Shown here: piece by piece, positions 1-64,000 of the stretch
Layout of the letters: every line of letters begins with the position of its first letter
Position numbering within the stretch: position 1 is the first letter of the stretch
From: Adiantum capillus-veneris
Taxonomy: Eukaryota > Streptophyta > Polypodiopsida > Polypodiales > Pteridaceae
Reading direction: 5' to 3'
DNA length: 64,000 nt
Assembly (NCBI GenBank): GCA_014529385.2
Contig: CM043951.1
Span: 107,287,384-107,351,383 of the forward strand
Position numbers and translations under genes: made by a program
Notes under the pieces: generated by a model
Databases searched by the model: none
Seen by the model: only the letters and a program-made list of their open reading frames with translations
Told to the model about the DNA's origin: nothing

Positions 1-324
1 TAGCCCCCTCTTGTTAGGGCAGTTTGTAGCCCGATGGGCAGTTTTATTAAGTAATAGAAGGATCTTTTCCTGGCAAAAAAAAAAAAGATCTATAAGAACT
101 CGTACTGGTTTGTTTCCCTCTCTAAAGTTAGCTTTGAGCTCCTTATCATAGTTTTCCATGGTTCAAGCTTAATGTTCAATGTATTTTCCTTCCATAATAC
201 ACTATGAAACTTAAAGACTAAAGTACAGCTTGTCACCCTGATGGATTCAGAGTTTGTCATGGATTTTGGTGCATCCATGTTTCAATTTTTGCAATGTCAT
301 TGTTGATTTGTTCTCTGCCTTCAG

Positions 325-53775
<53,451 letters not shown>

Positions 53776-56700
53776 GCTGAGGTCTACTCGTATTCTTTTT
53801 GCGTAGGAAGAAAGGGCATATAGTTCTTGTAAAGGGATCTGTATCTTTGAAATCGATGGTTTGGAAATTTTCACCTTTCACTTTTTTGCTACTGGTATGG
53901 TGCCTCTCTTGTTTAATAGTTGGGTGCCTAAGTAATCTAGTTTTTTTCTAGCTGTGGTGGTGTACATGGAATGTTATAAAGCTTGGTAAGTTTGGTAATG
54001 TGTTCCAAACTCGTCTTGCATCACTTGGCATCAGTTAGGTATTGGCTCTGGCATCAGTTGAATAGCATTTGCCCTTGGGACTGGGAGGTTGTAATTCAAG
54101 GCCCCCCCCCCCCCTCACCGGTCCAAAAATTTTCCCCCAGAGTACTCAACAATCCAAAGTTATTGATGACCTAGGATATAGATCCTTTTTAAAAGTGAGG
54201 TGTCGGATAGTGCACAAGTGAAAATGGACCTTGAGGCATTTTTGCATTGGTCTCATTTAGTGTTTAAAACCCCCATGTGTTTAGAGGTACTCTTAGTTCA
54301 TGTTTTGTACCTAATGCATCATTTTAGTTCTCAAGGTTGGTTGAAAGACTTCTCAGTATCCTTGGTACTATATGATAATATAGTCACAATACAAAGACCT
54401 CCCTTGAAGATTGCCTATTCCTATGCATGTAGATCCTATCTCGTTCCCCATCCACTCGCCATGGTCAAGGATGGAAGCATATAATCTAGCTATGTATCTG
54501 ACCTCTTATGAGAGGAATATTTACTTTGAAGAGTTGAGCTCTAAAGTTGCAGGTTTGTAGTATTAGTACTCTAGCCATAGCAAAGCCTTCACACGTGGTC
54601 ATATTAAATGTGATGCAAATGTCTAGCCAATATGTCTAGCATGTGAGTGATGAGAGGAAGCCCAAAGATTGAGCAAGCTTTTCTGAGCAACCAAAACCCA
54701 AGCAAGAGATGAGTCAAAGAGGAGCATATGCAGCCCTATTGACTATCAATAAATGTTCAAAACACAAGATATGCATTACAAAGATAAATCGTCCAAAGTA
54801 CACTACATATAAGAACCTAGAAAATACATTCTTTAAAGAAGGCACACAATTGTATATACTAGCATGATGAAATTAATCACAATAAAAAACGCCCCAATAA
54901 CAACTCGAGGTTGTAATCTGGTCACCAACAACAATCCCCTCATGGCCCTAGGGACCACTCGATCATAATCTACCAGAAAGTCACACATAAGATGTGAATA
55001 TTGGGTCATGATAAACGAGTCGTAGAAGGGTAAGAGAAAATAACCCATCATGTTTGTAATAAAAAAAAAGATATGAATTAACTTTTGTACAATAATGGTG
55101 AAGTGTTGGCTAGAAGCTATAAAGGACATGAATTGCAAGGGGAAGACGCTCACCTTTCGATTGCGTCTAGAGCAATTAACTTTTGGACAATTGTGCTATG
55201 GATATAAGAAGTCAACAAAATTGGATCGGATGGGTATGGCTTTCCAAGCAATGGCTAGATAATAGGGAATTGCTTTAGTTAAAGTTTGTAAATAGTATGA
55301 AAGTAGCCATGGTAATTCTAAAAAAATTATTTATAGAGAAGAGCAATGAGTGGTAGCAGCTAAACAGCGATAAAAAAAATTAGCTTTTATAGCCAAAGAC
55401 ACAAGATCACATTGGAATTCAAGTTATATCTATTGATGACTTTAATAGTGATATAGTTCTAGAATGAGGAACCAGCACTATGAGTGTTTGCAAGTTGCAA
55501 CTCTAGTATAATATGGAAAAAAAAGATAACAAAATAACACTTTGTTCAAAAGACAATTGGCTTTAAACATTATGATAGATAATTTGCGCACAAACTTTTT
55601 CGCATTCGATTTAATTCTGTACAATATAGTTAGAATGAAACATCATTTACATTATCAAGATATAAAAATCCCTCGATGGAATAGGTCCATCTTTAGTGTC
55701 AGACTAGAGAAAACTTAATGCTCTTCAAGCAAAGATCGAATTTTCACTTACATGCATATAAACAAGACAATAAATTCGTTGGCTTTGGTGTGTCAAAAAA
55801 CGTATGAATACTGATCCATGTCATACTAGCTATCATCGTAAAAGTCTTTTTAGAAGTTTCTTATTTGTTAAAAAGGATTTTAGAGTTTCCATCACAAGGT
55901 CATTATTCCAAGGAAAAGTTTTTGGTGATCAATGTAAGTTTCAATGCTTTTATGTTAAGAACGTGTGATTAGAAAAATTCCAAATGTTTTAAACCACGAA
56001 GAAGATAGTCCTTGATTTGATGAGTCATTTTTAGATTTATAAGTGTTCAAATATCTTCCCCCTGAAAAATATCATGAGATAAGCCATTATTGCACACTAG
56101 CACAATTAAAAGACTTCACAGTAACTTTCTTTCATCATAGAGCCAAAATTGTCCATCCATGTACCAAGCACTCACAACTTATTTGATTCTTTATTAATGT
56201 TATGTCAAATTTATCAAATGTTTGATGTTCATACGAAAATGACAATTAGGTTATATGCTACAATAGCATTGTTGGGGTCACTTTCATAATTACCCACTAC
56301 TATTCCCATCATAAACAACTTCAAGTGGATAGTGTTTGAACATTTAGAAACTCGGATGGTGCTAATTAGTTGTATTGCTAAAATATGCTATTCCTTAGCA
56401 TCTATAAAAGAGACTATGTCAAGGTTAATTTCAAATAATTCCAAAAATTCTCAAAAGTAGACTTCCTATCTTAGCCAATGAAACAAGTGATGTATTGAAA
56501 TACGGAGCTAGCAATTGCCATGCTATTCATGTAATAACCAAAATGAGGGCTCCCCATCCAAAACTTGAAATAGAAGAAATACAGGATGGTAATATGAGTG
56601 TTAAGGTGTAACGCAACAAGCATGTGTCCTTTGAGAAGGAGCCAAAAGACAAGTTGATTAGGGCTCCAAAAGACCCCTTACTCCATGCACTCCTTTTGGG

Positions 56701-56955
56701 TTTCATAACCGAAAACTAGGCTAACGCAGCAAGCAATTAGGCTAGCCATCATACAGAGATATTCTCTAGTTAGTCAAGCAAAGTAAAGCTTTGGTGAAAA
56801 TGCATTCCCCAAATTCAAAGGCCATTTCAACCCTCAAACAATCGGTCAAAGAAAATGTCTCCTAATTTCAGGACAGATAGAATGCTAGAACCTTTCTCGA
56901 AAGTAGTATCAGGTTCTTGTTAACAAAACCAAAGAATTATGGCCGGTAACTACTT
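53776..56955 (+). other. DGAT1 3' flank and AT-rich intergenic DNA
   Basis: No close AATAAA was found in the first 200 bases, so the transcript end is not located. A C run is at 54102-54114. No protein family, RNA gene or known repeat was recognised in the remainder. Confidence 0.6.
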
Positions 56956-57151
56956 AGTACAAGCATAAAGATGATAGGGAGATTAGAATGAAGTAATAGA
57001 GAAAATATTCTAACATGTGAAAATCAAGCAAAGAATTCCAAATTCATCCAGTACAAGCATAAAGGTTATAGGGAGATTAGAACCAACTGATGAAGTAATA
57101 GAGAAAATATTCCAACATGTGAAAATCAAGCAAAGAATTCCAAATTCATCC
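56956..57151 (+). repeat. Tandem duplication, 94 and 102 bp
   Basis: 56956-57049 and 57050-57151 both start AGTACAAGCATAAAG and end AATTCATCC. They differ by an 8-bp indel and a few substitutions. Confidence 0.9.
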
Positions 57152-57184
57152 ATAATTATAGCCAAAAGTTAAAAATAGAGTATT

Positions 57185-57880
57185 ACCAAAGTTAAAAGGA
57201 GCAATTATACTCAAGTAGGCACTAGTTTATTGAAGTAAAAACCTATGAGGAGTATACATCTCCCACTATCTTCATAAGAGAGTTGAAAAGCATAACTACC
57301 CTCACATCTAAGCATGCCAATAACACAAGGCGTTGCCTTCTCTAGCACTCCCTCTTTCTTGCTGAAGAGCAAGAAGGCAACAAAATATTCTAGTCAAGGA
57401 AATACGATTCCATGTTCGTTGGGAGGGGAAACCATGATCCTAAGAATGCCAAACACTAGGAAAATTTTCAAAACCCATCATCGAGAAATTGAGAATTTTC
57501 GTATTAAAAATTTGAAGCCATGTCATGTTTTCCCCCTTTACCACAACCTAAAAAACATTAAATTTTTTTGCCAAAGCAAAAATTCATCGAACCCAAAGAA
57601 AGGATTATAACTCAATACGTCAAGAGTAACAATTTTTTGAAGCAAAAAAGCTATGAGGAAATTGCATCTCCACTAGCTCATTGGAGAGTTAAAATTCATA
57701 AAAAACCATTAGATCTCAGTAGGACAACAAAACTAGGTCTTGCCTTCTCTCTCTCCCTCGCGCTCTTACAATCCAAAGATCATGAAATCACCAAGATGGC
57801 AGTACCACAAGGGCATTTTCCTTATCACAATTTTGTTTACTTTGAAGATAAGAAATTAAAATCATTCATAGGCTAAGTGA
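57185..57880 (+). repeat. Diverged direct repeat (about 410 bp period)
   Basis: 57231-57375 and 57639-57790 share GAAGxAAAAAxxTATGAGGA, CATCTCC, GAGAGTT and TTGCCTTCTCT in the same order. Open frames of 98 and 102 codons run here but resemble no family. Confidence 0.55.
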
Positions 57881-58345
57881 GGGATATAGAATCCTCAAAT
57901 AATGACAATGCTCCAAGTATCTTGGTTATCAAGCCTAGCCTTAGGATGGCCATTACAAGTCATAGATATCAATAGATAGGGAAAGAAAGCATCAATACAA
58001 TAGTACCCACCAATCGAGACTTACAAAAAGCCTCATTCCAAAGCAAGGTGTCAAAAAACCTGCAACACTTACCATATGGAGGAGAGCTAGTTGGCTTAAT
58101 CTGGGGAAGGGGGGCGGGGGGGCATCCAAGTATTCAGGAATTGACAGCCCCATGAAAAATCATCAAAGAGATGGGGGGAGTAAGTGTGAAGCGGCATCGT
58201 AGGGTTGAACAAAAAACCTATGCATAGAATGGTGACACCCGCAAGTCTTACAATAGAGATGAGCTCCGGTCACACAGGTTCTTGTGAGGAGTTAGCAAAC
58301 AGAGAGAGAAGACAGTGCAAAACATCATCTTTGGCTTAAAGCCAA
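57881..58345 (+). other. Intergenic, nothing recognised
   Basis: AT-rich with a G-rich patch near 58105. No gene or repeat family seen. Confidence 0.6.
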
Positions 58346-58347
58346 AG

Positions 58348-58384
58348 AGACGAGTGGAGAGAGAGAGAGAGAGAGAGAGAGAGT
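58348..58384 (+). repeat. (GA)n microsatellite
   Basis: About 36 bases of GA. 58385-58945 beyond shows nothing recognisable. Confidence 0.95.
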
Positions 58385-58942
58385 TAAAATATTCAAATTT
58401 CCATGCAACCTTGGATGGACGGAATCCCTACAAGGCTTTGAAAAATTGAAGAGAGTTAGAAAATGTCCCAAGGAACAGTCCCACACAGGCTAGAAGCTTA
58501 CTAAAGAATACCCATTAAGTCAAGCTATATCCCATGAAAATTTGTCGAGGGTTTTAAAATTTCCCAAGGGAAAAACCCCACATTATATCGTGAAAGAATA
58601 AAGTTAACCATCAAGTCTAGATGATCCGTGCAAACCAAAGGCATATGATTGCTTCAAGGTATAGAGCATTGCTAGTTTAGATGTAGTTTTCTACAAGGAG
58701 GAATTTAGAAGGCAAGGAAGAGTGTCAAGGCAAAAGGGTTGGTGCGTAGGTGTATAATCCATAGGCTGTGTACGATCCATTGTAGATGAAACTTAGAGAT
58801 GACCAATCATTAAGCAATTAGAGACATCTACCATACAAAGCCAGGTATAAGGGACATAGGGATTGGTAGCCAAGAGATTTGAATGTTTAGCTATGTAAAA
58901 TAATCAGTAGCAATAGGAAAATGACAAAGTGTGTGTGTGCAC

Positions 58943-58945
<3 letters not shown>

Positions 58946-59033
<88 letters not shown>

Positions 59034-59232
59034 TTTACTAGAAAGAAAAATAGACCAAAATTGAAACAAAGAGATTCATAATCTCATTCACTATTCTCTT
59101 GATCATGTGCATTGACTATTAGCAATGATAGTATTCCAAAGCTCTGTTCTTAGTAGCTATGCTTTGATAAAGATACTCTAATGCTTCTAGATGTATATTG
59201 CGGTATGTTTGATAATTATTGAATATTTGCTC

Positions 59233-59300
<68 letters not shown>
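58946..59300. repeat. (GA)n and (CT)n in inverted arrangement
   Basis: (GA)n 58946-59029 and (CT)n 59230-59300, about 200 bp apart. A transcript could form a stem of up to about 70 pairs. Confidence 0.9.
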
Positions 59301-59302
<2 letters not shown>

Positions 59303-59784
59303 CCCCAACCTACACACACAAACATAGAGTTATCACCTCCTTGACAATGATGCCAATGAATTTGACTGCATTATTATTCCTAAACTTCAGAAGGTGGCCG
59401 ACATAACCTCTTTCCTTAGTCAAGAATAACTTGCATTACCATGGTTGCCTCGGTTTGTACCACATTGGATTGTACTAGCCTCTATGAAATTCAAGGTTCC
59501 CATTATTTTCATGGCAAAGTGTGAGAAGCCTTGGATGGATATCATGCTATGTATATTCATGCATATCATATCTTTTTGTAATCCATTTTCATATGCATAT
59601 TGTAATGCACATAAGTGATTGACTATCATGTCATATCAAGACATTAGGTCTTCATCATTCTTCTTCCTCCTCTTCTTCCTCTCTGTGTATCTGTAAAAGA
59701 CTCTTCGCATACTAGATTGTAGGTGCATGCAAAAGAAACCCATCATTACATATATCATTCTCTCTATAACTCCAATTAAGAGGT
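59301..59784 (+). other. Intergenic, nothing recognised
   Basis: No gene or repeat family recognised. Confidence 0.6.
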
Positions 59785-59900
59785 CTCTCTCCATCATTAT
59801 TCGAGTAACAAGTCTTGAGTTCAAGGCTTGTAGGATATAGTTGCCTTTGGATTGTTTTATAACATTAAAGAGTCTCTTCTTCTTCTTCTTCTTTTAGCTT
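59785..59900 (+). mobile_element. SINE copy S3, diverged
   Basis: GAGTAACAAGTCTTGAGTTC (about 59803-59822) aligns with the B-box region of S1 and S2. GAGTTCAAGGCTT replaces the symmetric B box. The body has ATAACATTAAAGAGTCTC and a TTC tail. No microsatellite longer than the TTC run follows. Confidence 0.55.
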
Positions 59901-60212
59901 CATCCTACCAACCTTGGCAATCAATCCCTTCCCTTCTATGTTTTGTTGTAGGAGGCATTAGGAAGGAATGGGGTTTAAGAGGGTCTCTTTATTTTCCCTG
60001 GGATTATGGAATGGGCAATTGTTAGAGTTTTGGCATTTCAAGTGAACTTCCCAATGTGAACCCATTATTTAGTTTGGCTTTTAGGTATTTATTTTACTTA
60101 TTTGTCAAATTCTGGGTAGCGCAATTTACTAAGGTTGCTATATAATCAACCCTTAGCTCCCATTATACACATATCACTTATTCATTGCCAAGGTTGGTTG
60201 GTTCAAAAGAAT

Positions 60213-60214
<2 letters not shown>
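59901..60214 (+). other. Intergenic, nothing recognised
   Basis: No gene or repeat family recognised. Confidence 0.6.

Positions 60215-60256
<42 letters not shown>
60215..60256 (+). repeat. (CT)n microsatellite, 5' flank of L7
   Basis: About 42 bases of CT. Confidence 0.96.

Positions 60257-64000
<3,744 letters not shown>

Noticed and set aside
1-324. A further upstream DGAT1 exon
   Set aside because: No segment matches the expected preceding membrane region with splice sites; treated as intron.
54833-55153. 106-codon minus frame in the 3' flank
   Set aside because: Hydrophobic, AT-rich, no family match and no splice or promoter context; treated as chance.

Overview
This window looks like nuclear DNA of a land plant with a large, repeat-rich genome. 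The evidence is a plant-type DGAT1 gene with GT-AG introns, Ty3/gypsy chromoviruses primed from the initiator-Met tRNA, LINEs, a tRNA-like SINE and abundant (CT)n microsatellites. A seed-free plant such as a fern or lycophyte would fit, but the sequence read alone does not settle the species.

One host gene runs through most of the window. The last eleven coding exons of DGAT1 (acyl-CoA:diacylglycerol acyltransferase, the final step of triacylglycerol synthesis) lie on the + strand between 325 and 53775. They encode about 292 residues with no frame damage. Two introns are gigantic: 30.4 kb (1235-31681) and 20.2 kb (32400-52571). Almost everything else in the window is mobile DNA inside these introns or in the AT-rich 3' flank.

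Intron 1235-31681, left to right: reverse-strand gag and LINE scraps (1745-2830); an inverted pair of LTRs of a chromovirus family called LTR-A here (3397-4008 minus, 4786-5426 plus); a third LTR-A copy (5432-5806) broken at its internal CT tract by a long LINE (L1). L1 is itself split by two LTR elements. G1 (6211-13567, 4-bp TSD CACG) has several stops. G2 (15547-24247, minus, 5-bp TSD GTTGG) has LTRs that look identical and one nonsense codon. Then come a LINE fragment, a SINE, an island of GAAACGTTTC palindromes, and LINE L2 with a triplicated C-terminal segment.

Intron 32400-52571: two more LTR-A copies; a stack of LINE-related insertions joined by CT microsatellites (SINE S2, L3, L4, the ORF1-only element H1, L5); reverse-strand LTR-A remnants with integrase and chromodomain coding; an AT-rich island; and an LTR-A copy with a minus-strand LINE in its CT tract. 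A possible captured gene fragment precedes the last three exons. Downstream of the gene lie AT-rich DNA with tandem repeats, a third SINE and LINE L7.

The most interesting system is the LINE family. Its copies begin and end at pyrimidine microsatellites, usually with (CT)n on the LINE sense strand, and three independent events hit the CT tract of one LTR family. All copies share a 3' hairpin (AGGYCA, short loop, TGGCCT) followed by GACGTTAATATA. ORF2 carries a C-terminal PCNA-box-like motif, QRRITDFF. An ORF1-only relative and a tRNA-like SINE end in related tails, suggesting an autonomous LINE with non-autonomous partners.
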